Source: Pectinophora gossypiella (lineage: Eukaryota; Arthropoda; Insecta; Lepidoptera; Gelechiidae). Taken from it: a stretch of 64,000 bases of DNA. Numbering within the stretch: the stretch's first letter is position 1; every line of letters begins with the position of its first letter. The translations under genes and the position numbers were made by a program. Shown here piece by piece: positions 13,301-25,757 of the stretch. Location: positions 9,317,501-9,381,500 of the forward strand of contig NC_065414.1 of NCBI RefSeq assembly GCF_024362695.1, given 5' to 3'. A model generated the notes under the pieces. That model did no database searches. It saw only the letters and a program-made list of their open reading frames with translations, and was not told where the DNA came from.

Positions 13301-16300
13301 GGCTACCGGAGATATGATAGATTTTACAAAGGGCTATGAACCTTTCTGGCATATCTCAGTGGCGCCACCTAGCGGATTTTTTAAAACTGCGGCGCACGAT
13401 GAAACCTGTGCAAATTGATAGGGGACACTTGTCTGAACAAAAAAGCTTTAATGGACCTATGCTCTAAAGTGTCACGTTTTCAAGATATCTAGCTTGAAAG
13501 TTACGAAAAGTGTCGTATGGATAAATCGATTTTACTCTTTATCTATATACAATCGTAATATAGTGACAAAGTGATTGATTATACATGAAACATTATTTAA
13601 TATACAACATATTTATCTTATTGAAAAAATGAAATTAATAAATACTTGCAACAACATTAATGGTTTTTGTCTTTGCTACATTATATAGGAAGTACATAGG
13701 TACTTAACTGTGCACACCTTGTCTAAGGTTACTAATTGCAAACTGAGTTTATCAGTTTGTGTTATGTATGATATAGGCGTCATTTACTCCTTAACTTGAT
13801 TTTACTTGACACAACGACAGGATCTAATGAAATATAAAATAAAGTTTACATTTTTATATACGCAATGCGTTTAGTGCGGCATCATGAGTACTCGTTAAAA
13901 AGCAGAATTCTCGAAGTTTAAGAAATCTGTGTAAGAGAAACAAAATGGTGTACTTATTAACTGCCATTTTGCTTTCTCGTTTAATTCCAGGAACTACGAA
14001 AATGGAGGTCCTTTGTTTAAAGTTGCACGAATTTCTATTATTTCGGCGGAATCAACAAGGATAGCGAATAGCCATACAATAAGTGTGAGTGAGACAACAT
14101 CATGCAATAAATACAATAGGACGTTTGGCAGCCGGGTGAACTTTCAGTCAGTTTGCCACCTTCATCTTCAACGTGCGCACGCGCTTTTCTCTGTTCTGAG
14201 ACTCTATCCTGTTCATTCTGTTGTATTTGTTACCACTGTTGAGTTTGTTAATATTCCTCTTGAGTTTGTTAGTATTTTTGTTGACTTTGTTAGTGTTATT
14301 GTTGAATTTGTTGTTGTTGTCTTGGCAAGTTGTCCAGTCATGTTGGTGCCAGGCAATGTTTTTTGTTGTGGTGTAAGCACTGTTCGTGGCCCGCGCCGAA
14401 GATCTCGGCGTCCTATACAGTCTTACTTGACAACTGAAGATTATATTGCTAGGCACCTCAACATCCTGAATTATGCTCGCCACTTATTTGACGATCGAGA
14501 GCTAAGTAATCTTATTTGAACATTGCAAAAATTAAAAATCTCAGTATGCAGTGTATCTGGTATCTATATTATAGTCCCTGGTCAGTATAATACATAAAAT
14601 GACAATGTATAATTCGGCTCGTTTCTCAATCGTGCTTTTCATAATCGAAATGTCATATGAAAAAAATTCGTGTATGGAAATAATATATCCTACTTTATCG
14701 AAGCTCTCATTATGTAGCGTCTTAGACAAAGTGTAATCAACGCAAAACATTTTTAACAGAAAGTCGTCAACTTATCTCTATTATAATTAGTCAGAGATAG
14801 CTCTTACGCCAAGCGTATCACTTGTGTACCAGACTTACGCTTTCAATAGATTTTATAGCCAACTATTACCACTTAATTATGTATAATAAATTATATTTGC
14901 ATTTTTTTGTAACAGTAGAGAGTAATCAGTTCATATTAATGCAAGCACAACGGTAAGGCTGTTTTTTCATCTGACATGTGCTACGTTGCTAGGTTTAATA
15001 TCCACCAATCAGATAATTGGGTCTGATTCTGATCGGCACAATGAACCCGATTGTAGGGTATGCAACGTAGCATCTAGCATGTTCTGGTATGATGTACTGG
15101 TGGAAACGCAGTCTAAATGTGACGTACTTACCTCATTATTGATGGAACAGTATTCTTATCGTTTCCAGCTAACTACACAATACCGAATATGCCACATTTA
15201 AAAGAGGAAGTGAGGATTGCTTGCGCCCTAATAAATGCCTTCGGAAAACGGGTGACAGATCACCCACTCGTAAATGAAATAATCAACGATATATACCTTA
15301 AGCACGACGCCCCAAACTATCTGTGCGAGTTTGTAATACAAAACAATTTAAATCAACGCAGAGCCGCTTTCCAAGCTATAAACTCAAGTGAAGGCTTTCA
15401 ACAGTTTCCCATCTTATCATATGAGGATCTGTTGATAATGTCTCTGGGGCCGTATCAAGTGACGCAGGCAAGAAGCTACTATGGCGAACACCTAAAAGAA
15501 AACGGAACGTTTTTCATTGAAGTGTATGAAGATTTTGAAGTTGACTATAATTTAAATCAATACAACATAGTAGTTTGTGATCCTTGGCTGACAAGAGCTA
15601 AAATACTCTCGAGGCACCAGAGCAACAGAATTTATTTTGTATATATCTTGCTAAATAATAGTTTGAAAAACAAATAAACTTGTCGGTCACTATTGCAGCT
15701 GTATAGTTGGAAAACGGACACTCGGGTGCTGTGCTCATGTCATGTGCATAGTTTGGTATATGGGATGGGCTCGGCACCAAGAAATTCAACCCCCTGCTGC
15801 CTTTTTAGATCAAGTTATTATTTCTGATGAAGAAGAAGATTGATTATTCAAGAAGACTGATATTCATTATCCTAATAGGTACGAATTTGTATAAAAAAAG
15901 CCTATTTGTTATAAGTATATACACTGTATGTATTCAATAACAATTAGTATTGATTACATTTTTAAGCAAAATATAAATAACTATATGACTACTTTTACGA
16001 TGTTTTATTTCATACTTATAAAAACACAACTAAGAAAATCGATGAATAATTGAACAATGTGTTCATGTAATATGATTGTTATGAACTAAACAGCTTAAGG
16101 TCCCGTTGCATTGAAGGCACACACCCCATTGGTGTGTCTATACTATACGAACTAGGTATGTTCCATACACTGCTGTAAAGTAAAGTAGTCCTAAAAGCGA
16201 ATTTTCACACCCCACCTGCTTTCACTGTGATTAGACATTTAAGCTGCCTTTCATTGAATAAACATAAAAACTCAAAAAGTGTGAAATTGTTAGACAATCA

Positions 16301-18126
16301 TAGCAAATAACTTTGAGCGTGATTACCACGAGAATAAGTCATGAGCTGTACATCTCACGACTCGTTTCTGGATTTCTTTTAAGTTACACATAAAAGTAAG
16401 TTATAGATATTTATTTTATCTATTTTCTATTTATTTATTTTTCAATAAAGTAAATATGTGGTATATTAAACACTAATATTCCATGCATAATCAATTAGTC
16501 ACTATATTCCAATTGCATATAAAAGTAAAATCGATTTGTTCATACAACACTTTTCGGAACTTTCAAGCTAAATATCTTGAAAACGTGACGCTTTAGAGCA
16601 TAGGTTCATTAAAGCTTTTTTGTGCAGAAATGTGCCCCCTATCGATATGCACAGGTTTCATCGTGCGCCGCAGTTTTGAAAAATCCGCTAGGTGGCGCCA
16701 CCAGGCTATGCCAGCCTCCATAGTGAAATGTTCAATGCCCTTAGTGTTTAAGCAAGATAAGAATATGGATAGATAGGGAGATGGAATTCTGTGGTTTCTG
16801 CCTACCCCAATGGAAGATAGGCGTGATTATTATTGCGTATGGCAATAATAATCATAATAAAATAATAATAGGCAATAATAGGCGTGATGTTATGAAAATA
16901 TAAAAGTGTATTCAGTATGCTTAATGTGGGACACAATAATTGGATGCATAGAATTGGTTTATTTATTACATAGCAAATAAATTAGCTCATTTATAGAATC
17001 GTACGGGAAATGTAAGCATGCTACAACTCTAGTGGTTACTTTAATCTACAACTCGTAAGACACAGATTTCCAGACACAATGGGGTTTGGATTTTAAAAGA
17101 ACATTTGTTCTTACAACTGTATAAAAATACTGCACTCAATTCTTAGGAGGCAACCAAAAATAGGACTTACTTCTATATGGTATGTTTCATCTGGGGTGTG
17201 GATGATACCAGTAATGACTCCATCCTCCATATGCAACTTCACATCAGACGTAGACTCCCCAAATACTCTTCCCGTGTAGAAATTATCACGATCTAATCAA
17301 AGACAAACATTTCATTATTTTTAGTTTACACAGTAGGTCTCTTCTTCTTTATCCCTTGTTGGGATAAAAGTAGGGCATGAATAACACATTTCCATGCCTC
17401 GGGATCTCACACACAACACAGTAAGTATTTCCTATTATTAATATTTCAAACATGAAGTACCCACTGTGATGAAAATGTAAAATAATCTATTAGATTTTTT
17501 AAATTTTTTATGTTTACTCGTTCTATGTTATTATGGTAATCAATAAACCTGTGTTAAAATCAACAGGAACACTTTGCTCATACAAAATCTGTTCATAGTG
17601 AAAAGAAAAAAAGAAGATACTGATTGCAGATTTAGCCAGGGAAAAGAAAACCAACGTAAAACAACCAATAAAAGCTATCCTTACCAACATGAACAGTGGT
17701 TTCTTTCCCATCCCCATCAACGGCATATGCCTTAAAGTTTGAATGTAGCACGGAGCTATGCGGGTGTAATATCAACCTAAAATCCTTTCCTAGTGTTTTA
17801 AAATGCAACTCTTTTATTGTGTTAAATGGATGACTGGACACTTTGGCCCCCCGTTTCACCATATGGTGTGTCAGGCTTGACGCATGTAGTGTCTCAAAAT
17901 ATTTTAAATTGTGGTATATTGAACCTGTAAAAAAAAGAAACATGTAAACTTATGTTTAAGATAAAAATGAAAATAATAAGAATAATAGTAGAGTGTGACT
18001 AAGCTCTTTAGATAAGGATTTCAAGAAAAATAATATTCACAATCAACACTTACATTCTGCCACTGTAAAACAGATTATGATAAATGAAAATGCATACGAA
18101 ATTAGGAATTTTTCCTTCAGCTCCAT
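1322..18126 (-). CDS. Tace: ADAM17/TACE-like transmembrane metalloprotease, 16 exons
   Basis: Membrane sheddase that cuts ectodomains off cell-surface proteins. Exons 5' to 3': 18054-18126, 17685-17924, 17171-17292, 13158-13302, 12128-12411, 11516-11575, 11232-11366, 8586-8724, 6964-7199, 6496-6634, 6000-6196, 5268-5379, 3607-3722, 3121-3276, 2262-2371, 1322-1382. All introns are GT-AG; the sum is 2325 bp, 774 residues plus TAA (human ADAM17: 824). Order of domains: signal peptide (residues about 1-23, ATG in exon 1 context ACCATGG), prodomain, cysteine-switch segment PRVCGYVK, acidic linker, furin site RVKR (exon 5), metalloprotease with the zinc site HEFGHNWGSEH and Met-turn YLMYTYSVSG (exon 9), cysteine-rich disintegrin-like region (exons 10-12), membrane-proximal domain (exon 13), transmembrane helix (exon 14), short basic tail. 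The ADAM17-specific spacing LAHLFT...LGLAYVGSPR separates it from ADAM10. The tail is shorter than in mammals. Confidence 0.93.
1384..3120 (-). other. ADAM17 introns 14 and 15: related direct-repeat fragments
   Basis: Apart from exon 15 this stretch is non-coding. About 1440-1590 and 2705-2830 resemble each other (ACATCTGG-GCACCGCATC-CACTT, then CCACTC-GAACCGT-ATTT-CTAGAGC), in the same orientation. They look like two decayed copies of one interspersed element. The rest shows nothing I recognise. Confidence 0.5.
4059..4290. mobile_element. MITE with ~85-bp terminal inverted repeats
   Basis: Outer ends are ATACAGAGTGTTAGTGAC and, inverted, ATACAGGGTGTTAGTGAT. The arms run inward through GTAACGAA, GGGATGATT, ATGATTCTGAG and ATCAAGTGGAATTT to an AT-rich loop. 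One arm of the same family stands alone at 7338-7434. It lies in ADAM17 intron 12, has no frame, and is typical of a non-autonomous DNA transposon. Confidence 0.75.
4824..5151 (-). mobile_element. tRNA-headed SINE with 12-bp target-site duplication
   Basis: On the minus strand the element starts CCTCCGTGGTCTAGTGG and has a pol III B-box-like GGTTCGATTCC, both tRNA-derived. The 3' part reads GCAGTGGAGCAGC...ATGCTCCATACCCC...GGCCTGTGCCCAGCAG. It is flanked by exact copies of GCATTTCATCTA at 4812-4823 and 5152-5163. Further copies lie at 8147-8442, 56068-56360, and 3' fragments at 7458-7588 and 62785-62938. It sits in ADAM17 intron 12. Confidence 0.88.
5690..5999 (-). mobile_element. Second tRNA-headed SINE family, abutting ADAM17 exon 11
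   Basis: On the minus strand it begins at the exon boundary with GTACCGTGGTAGCCC, then TTGGTAGAACGC and the B-box-like GGTTCGAATCC: a tRNA-like head of about 70 bp. A body follows that contains GCTCAGCGGTGAAGGAAAACAT, familiar from lepidopteran genomes, and a tail with ACCGGACCTGTCAAATCTTC. A related tail lies at 61262-61383 on the plus strand. Its first bases form the 5' splice site of ADAM17 intron 11. The 3' limit is approximate. Confidence 0.75.
6673..6830. repeat. 16-bp minisatellite, 10 units
   Basis: Ten tandem units of AGTCACAGATACACTA with a few substitutions fill about half of the 329-bp ADAM17 intron 9. The array ends 39 bp before the exon 10 acceptor, so length changes would act close to the branch-site region. 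It is a plain tandem repeat without spacers. Confidence 0.95.
7338..7434. repeat. Single arm of the 4059-4290 MITE family
   Basis: The stretch AAATTCCACTTGATATTAA...AATCATGGTCTGAATCAT...TTCGTTACGATGTCACTAAC matches one inverted-repeat arm of the MITE at 4059-4290. The partner arm is missing. Confidence 0.7.
7458..7588 (+). repeat. 3' fragment of the CCTCCGTGG SINE
   Basis: The sequence from GCTAAGCGGTTAGTCC through TGTGCCCAGCAGAGG to TATATAGGCTGTTT is the distal part of the SINE seen complete at 4824-5151 and 8147-8442. The tRNA-like head is absent, so this is a truncated or decayed copy in ADAM17 intron 8. Confidence 0.7.
8147..8442 (+). mobile_element. tRNA-headed SINE with 10-bp target-site duplication
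   Basis: Same family as 4824-5151, opposite orientation: CCTCCGTGGTCTAGCGG, then GGTTCGATTCCCAATGGGG, ending near TATAGATAGGCTGTTG. Copies of ATGAATCATG flank it at 8137-8146 and 8443-8452. It lies in ADAM17 intron 8, antisense to that gene. Confidence 0.85.
10329..10480. mobile_element. Short hairpin MITE
   Basis: Arms GGTAGTTCTTCGAACACTGG (10329-10348) and, inverted, near 10461-10480 pair almost perfectly across a loop of about 110 bp. It has no frame and sits inside ADAM17 intron 7. Confidence 0.6.
10905..11062. mobile_element. Probable MITE with inverted TTACAATTGTAA arms
   Basis: Arm at about 10927-10946 (ACTTACAATTGTAAATTACA) is inverted at about 11026-11046. It is preceded by GGGGCCTATTTCATAAAAC, a phrase I associate with lepidopteran MITEs. 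The exact ends are not clear. Confidence 0.5.
11645..11745 (-). repeat. Interspersed repeat fragment (CCTAAGATGGAGCGAG family)
   Basis: The reverse strand reads TTTTTTTACCTTTAATGG...GCATTGACGAGGCCTAAGATGGAGCGAG. The same series, in plus orientation, is at about 33745-33890. It is non-coding in both places and is probably a remnant of one retroposon family. Confidence 0.55.
12862..13030. mobile_element. MITE with ~38-bp terminal inverted repeats
   Basis: The left arm ATATCGCACATCTAGTTCT...AAAGTCATAAATGT is repeated inverted as ACATTTATGACTTTTAAGAACTAG...GCGATAT at about 12993-13026. An AT-rich centre separates them. It lies in ADAM17 intron 4. Confidence 0.7.
14013..14519 (+). CDS. Unrecognised frame inside the ISL2EU-type element
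   Basis: Open for 168 codons. Its middle part (about 14215-14330) repeats a seven-codon period of the form (V/L)-(E/D)-F-V followed by three residues, four times, giving a very hydrophobic stretch. The opposite strand is also open (14148-14483) and reads as an Asn/Lys-rich repeat. I recognise neither. Both may be chance frames kept open by the repeat. Confidence refers to this being a real coding sequence. Confidence 0.15.
   Translation: MFKVARISIISAESTRIANSHTISVSETTSCNKYNRTFGSRVNFQSVCHLHLQRAHALFSVLRLYPVHSVVFVTTVEFVNIPLEFVSIFVDFVSVIVEFVVVVLASCPVMLVPGNVFCCGVSTVRGPRRRSRRPIQSYLTTEDYIARHLNILNYARHLFDDRELSNLI
15189..15677 (+). pseudogene. Transposase C-terminal fragment, ISL2EU/PIF-like
   Basis: 162 codons. 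Segments MPHLKEEVRIACALINAF, a ...YLCEFVIQNNLNQRRA... block, FPILSYEDLLIMSLGPYQ, QARSYYGEHLKENGTF and DPWLTRAKILSRHQS...YFVYILL follow, in order, the C-terminal pattern I know from ISL2EU-superfamily transposases. The frame is open for some codons upstream of the first Met, with the start in a VDG-like segment, but no complete DDE catalytic domain can be read. The copy therefore looks inactive. Confidence 0.6.
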
Positions 18127-19523
18127 GGTAATGCAATATTTCTATAGAATGTTAGAATGTTTACAACATTTCATATCAATATGCCAGAGTAATCTGTAAT
18201 TCAGACTTCTTGAAATTAACACAAGTAAATAATTTGCACACAGCACAGTTATCCTGATGTTAAAGTGGATTCAGAAAAGCATTTCTTCCCAGTAATAAAG
18301 ATATTATTCTTAATTCAATTTGTTGACAAAAAATAAATAAAATGAAATCAATATTTTTAATTTTTGGTTTGAACCAGTTATTTTAGTTTGACAGAAATCG
18401 CTGAAAACTGGAAGGGTGGGGGAAAGTCTTTAGGAGACGTTCATAAATTAATGTCATGACACTCAATGTCATTGATGTCAGTTCATTAATATTTGGCAGG
18501 ATGACGTCATGCCACGCTATTATTTTGTTGTGGGGTAGGTAGACGTGGTAAAAAAATCAAAAAATATATCCCAATTGATGCTGTATTATATTTTTTCCTT
18601 TTTATGTCTGGTTTTCTATTTTTTTATGTACTTAACGTACTTTTAACGAATTTACATACATATTTATTATAATTTACTTTGGTGTTAACTGTTGTTTATA
18701 TTCCCCTATTATAATTATTTATTGTAAATAAAGCTGTGTATTACAAGAAATTATTATTTTGGATATTGGTGTAAAAATAATAACCACATCAATTATTTCA
18801 TCCCTCTATAACGAAGCTATCTGCAATTATTCAGACGAAAGCTTGAATGTGATTGTAATTTGTTTTGTTTGATGGTTTGTGGAGAGGTAAGTAAGTTGTG
18901 GCAAGGGCTTATGTATATATATGGCCTTCGGTAGCAAAAGGTCTCTTTAGTAGCTCTTCTTCGGTGAAGGACACTAACACCTTTTGTATATGAATTAGGT
19001 GAACGTAGGTAAGTATGTTTTAGTTCCCTCTTTCGTTTAAAGGGAAGGGTGGAGAGCATATTTATAATAAAGTAGATGTAGAACAAGTAAATTAGTGTGA
19101 GGTGACGTGTTTGAGGCTACGTTCCCCAAGTTAACTATTTAAAATGTAGCATTAAATTGTATCCATGATAAATAAATAATAAAAAATAAAAAAAAATAAT
19201 ATATAGTTGGCATAGTTGAGATTTAATATGATAAATACCTATTTTCTCATTACTATGGTACATAATGAAACTAATTGATATTTAGATCACATTATTATTT
19301 ATTCGTAGGATCACATTATCTATACTCTTTATCCCTACTTTATTCAGATCAGATGTAATTGTGCCTGGGTGTTATAAAAAAAGTCATTTATACCCAAAAA
19401 CAAAAGAAAATCTTTACAGCGCCATCTACATTGTCTTTTAGGAACGTAGTCTCGAAAGTCCCTCATTAATAAATGCAAGGGTAAGTATTTCAAGTAAAAA
19501 ACAGATATACTCCAAAAGTTATT
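18127..19523. other. Region between ADAM17 start and polyubiquitin 3' end
   Basis: It holds the presumed ADAM17 5'UTR and promoter. Beyond the CRE-like site I see no TATA box, no gene and no clear transposon. The sequence is AT-rich, with an A/T run near 19165-19205. Confidence 0.5.
18500..18512. promoter_or_regulatory. CRE-like palindrome upstream of ADAM17
   Basis: TGACGTCA at 18502-18509, about 380 bp before the ADAM17 start codon on the minus strand. It is the consensus for CREB/ATF-family bZIP proteins. A second perfect TGACGTCA lies in ADAM17 intron 7 near 9994. Whether either is bound is unknown. Confidence 0.25.
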
Positions 19524-19529
19524 TTTATT
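19524..19529 (-). terminator. Poly(A) signal for polyubiquitin
   Basis: Plus-strand TTTATT, minus-strand AATAAA, about 42 bp past the stop codon. This gives a very short 3'UTR. Confidence 0.6.
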
Positions 19530-19570
19530 TCCTTTCATTGTAATTAATTTAGGAATGCAGACAAAACAGA

Positions 19571-22671
<3,101 letters not shown>

Positions 22672-23089
22672 GACTCTGGCTTGTGGCGTTATGGCTCAGC
22701 GTTATGGCGCAATCAATACGTACATCGGAAATCGTCGAAATGGGCCGAATACGAACGAACCCAACTTTCCATCTCTTTCTCTCTCACGGTTCACAGTCGA
22801 AACAGCTAATATGCCAATGAAACAAGACATGCGCAGCAATTTTCTTTTGTTGTTTTGTTGTAACGTGACGTGACCTTTCGAAGAAAAATAAACAGAAATA
22901 CGAAATATTTTTCAACTTGTATGTTTGTTGTTTGGAAAATCTCTGGAAAGAAACACAAAGACCAATTCCTATTATTATTTAAGTACCTATTACAAAGAGA
23001 TAGGTATAATAAATCACGTTATGAATGTTTACATAAGTTAGGGTTTTTTTTACTGTAGGGTAAGTAGGTAGTAGTAGTAGGTAGGTATA
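22672..23089. other. Region upstream of polyubiquitin
   Basis: No supportable gene. It includes presumed distal promoter sequence and a TTTCGAAGAA stretch near 22873 that could be half of a heat-shock element; too weak to call. Confidence 0.3.
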
Positions 23090-23602
23090 TCTTATAAATA
23101 TATAAAAGGAGAAACTGACTGACTGACATATCAACGCACAGCCTAAACATAAGCACTTGAAATTTAGAAGGGACGTAGAAAGGAATTCCCGAAATTCCTA
23201 CGGGAACGGGAATTAGCGGGAAAATCCTTTTGTACGAAAAATCTAAACCGCTTAAGTTAGACGCTTGAAATTTGGCATGCAGGTACCCCAGTTAACTTAA
23301 AGCTTAGTCGCAACAGGATACTGCAAAATTCCCACGGAAACGGGAATTAGCGGGAAAAAACATTTGTATGAAAAAATCGAAACCGCGTAAGATAGATGTT
23401 TTCAATCTAGCATGCATATATTATAAAGTTTAGTTATGACTGTATTTTGAAAAAATGAGAGTTAGCGGGAAGAAAAAATTGTATGAAAAAATCTAAACTG
23501 CATAAGTTAGATGCTTGAAATTTGATATGCTCTGCTCCCACACACACAAAGATCTCTCTTTTATAACACGCCACGCGGACGAAGTCGCGGGCAAAAGCTA
23601 GT
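23090..23602 (+). mobile_element. Non-autonomous Helitron
   Basis: The right end reads CACGCGGACGAAGTCGCGGGC, then AAAAGCTAGT, with T following: the CTAGT end and GC-rich hairpin of lepidopteran Helitrons. The left part has ATATAAAAGGAGAAACTGACTGACTGACATATCAACGCACAGCC-type sequence, also typical, and a TC start at 23090. The middle repeats TTAGATGCTTGAAATTTGG-like segments about three times. There is no helicase frame. Helitrons insert between A and T without target duplication. Confidence 0.8.
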
Positions 23603-23715
23603 TATATTAAAACTTCAACTTAATTTTAACTCATTTTAATACATAATTAAATAATTAGTGGTAATTACATGAACTTAGTATAACATTCTACATGATAATT
23701 AAATCACTGGTAATT

Positions 23716-23721
23716 TTTATT
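23716..23721 (-). terminator. COX16: Poly(A) signal for COX16
   Basis: Minus-strand AATAAA, 30 bp past the stop codon; it is the nearest signal. Confidence 0.45.
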
Positions 23722-23750
23722 TGCTTGTGAGTCACTGTATACCTATTCCT

Positions 23751-24862
23751 TTATTTCTTCTGCGATTTTTGTTCCTGCAGCTCCCATGGTCTAGGGCCAC
23801 GTTTGTTCTCCCAATTATCAATATCTAGCTTTTGTATCTCTTCATAGGTATCCTCTAAAGTGACTTCTTTGGCCTTATTTAAGCCCATTTTCTCTGCTTG
23901 CTCCCTACTGACACCTTTTACTTGTGAAAATTGGTATCTGAAAAATGTTAGAAGTTATGTTACCTTCTAGTCCAAATTAACACTCTATTTTAATGTCTTC
24001 ATGTTTTTGAAGTAATTATATCCTTCATAACTATGATATTCATTGCTAGAAAATACCCCAGATGACTCATTTTTGTGACACATTCTAGATAGTTAGCTAC
24101 ATATTGCATCATATTTATTATCTCGCATTTCAATATGTACATTATTCATTTCTAATTGGAATAGAATTTTCTAGAATCCTCCAGCTAAACAAAATGATAA
24201 TTGTTAATGGACTATACATATTAACATTACTTAATAGACACAGTAAATCAATATTCATGATATGTGCCTACAGGTACCTATTGAAATTGCAATGTCACTG
24301 AAGACATTAACAGGACAGCAACATAATATAGGGACAAGGAGTTTCGAGAATAATTTGTTATCATGGCAATAACTTCTTATCTCTATGTACAATTTAATAT
24401 CTGATAGGCATAAATGGATACAACTCTCATTGTCTATTATGTAACTGTGAGAATTTAAGTAATACATAATTTAATACAGTTGAGAGAATAGTGTAGATAA
24501 AAATATGGGTCTAAAAATTATGGAATTAAGCTACCCAATTGTGTACTTGTTCAATAATAAAGATGATACATATACCTACTTAGAATAAAATTGAGCACAT
24601 AAACTCTTATATAATCAACTCATAATAAAATAGCCATTCTATAAAGCATCTAGTATTTACATTCATTAAAATCATGTATGATTGCCAATTCAATTAAACA
24701 TTTTCACCTTATTTGTGTCCATTCTCGTAAACCAAACGATCCACCGACTACAAATAGTATAAATGGTACACCATACTTAAAAGATCTTCTTTTCCTTACT
24801 ATATTAAAAGAAGTTTGTAAAGAATTGATATATGCGAAAAATTTGTTGTCCTTAGCAAACAT
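23751..24862 (-). CDS. COX16: Cytochrome c oxidase assembly protein COX16
   Basis: Small mitochondrial inner-membrane protein that helps assemble complex IV (known for yeast and human COX16). Exon 1 is 24708-24862 (donor GTGAAA), exon 2 is 23751-23937 (acceptor TTTCAG); joined they give 113 residues, close to the 106 of human. The transmembrane segment YGVPFILFVVGGSFGLRE, followed by QIRYQ, is the family signature, and the acidic/basic matrix-side part ends in WENKRGPRPWE, which matches the conserved W-N-RGPRPWE motif. I chose Met at 24862 because it gives a family-like N-terminal length; an upstream in-frame ATG would add sequence from the repeat region and is unlikely. Confidence 0.92.
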
Positions 24863-24911
24863 TTTTACAATATTTTCCGTTGTTCCAGCTACAATAATAA
24901 TAACATAACCT

Positions 24912-25757
24912 CGAATTTTCGTTATTTTTTTTTTGTTTTGGTTTTCCCCGAAGGGTAAGGCAAAGGGAACTATGCCCATACAGCCATGTCTGACGTATTT
25001 TTTTTCTTGATGATTAATGAAATGATGAAAGGTGATGATGATGAAACCTAAGCCCCCACCCTCGGAGTAGACTCCTACTCCGAACCCCAAACGAATTAAC
25101 TCAAAAGTCCGCATAAACTTTTGAGTTATGAAGCGGCTTCCCAGCACGAAGCGAAAATAGGCAGATACACTTTGTTTATTGAATACTCCAATATAATAAC
25201 ACTCGCGAATGTCTTCCGACTAACTTAATGCGATCATTAACCACAAAACACCACTTCGTATTAATTATTTAGATTACTCAATGAAGAAAGCAACTGTCCC
25301 GTTCCCGTTTCCCGCCGAAAAGCCCGAATTGGCCCGAATTTTCGTTATCATCTACATTTTTTTTTTGTTTTGTTTTTCCCCGAAGGGTAAGGCAAAGGGA
25401 ACTATGCCCATACAGCCATGTCTTACGTATTTTTTTTCTTGATGATTAATGAAATGATGAAAGGTGATGATGTTGAAACCTAAGCCCCCACCCTCGGAGT
25501 AGACTCCTACTCCGAACCCCAAACGAATTAACTCAAAAGTCCGCATAAACTTTTGAGTTATGAAGCGGCTTCCCGGCACGAAGCGAAAATAGGCAGTACA
25601 CTTTGTTTATTGAATACTCCAATATAATAACACTCGCGAATGTCTTCCGACTAACTTAATGCGATCATTAACCACAAAACACCACTTCGTATTAATTATT
25701 TAGATTACTCAATGAAGAAAGCAACTGTCCCGTTCCCGTTTCCCGCCGAAAAGCCCG
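24912..25757. repeat. Tandem duplication of ~423 bp upstream of COX16
   Basis: Copies 24912-25334 and 25335-25757 are nearly identical, with a few substitutions and a short indel near the poly(T) run. Both contain TTTTCCCCGAAGGGTAAGGC, ACTCCTACTCCGAACCCC, and AAGCAACTGTCCCGTTCCCG. The first copy starts 50 bp before the COX16 ATG, so the pair may hold that gene's promoter. The high identity indicates a recent event. Confidence 0.9.

Larger units (their letters stand above)
13328..16743 (+). mobile_element. ISL2EU-type DNA transposon with ~215-bp terminal inverted repeats
   Basis: Bases 13328-13542 and 16527-16743 are inverted copies of each other. They share AAGGGC-T-TGAAC at the tips, then GGCGCCACC-TAGCGGATTTTT, CTGCGGCGCACGATGAAACC, AAAAAAGCTTTAATG and CGATTTTAC, with scattered differences. 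Between them is a transposase-like C-terminal frame at 15189-15677 and other open but unrecognised frames. The element is about 3.4 kb and occupies most of ADAM17 intron 3. I could not fix a target duplication; members of this superfamily are known to duplicate 2 bp. Class assignment comes from the protein fragment. Confidence 0.75.

Noticed and set aside
24863..25147. N-terminal extension of COX16 to an upstream ATG
   Set aside because: The added residues come from the tandem repeat region and have no counterpart in the COX16 family, which begins shortly before the YGVP segment.
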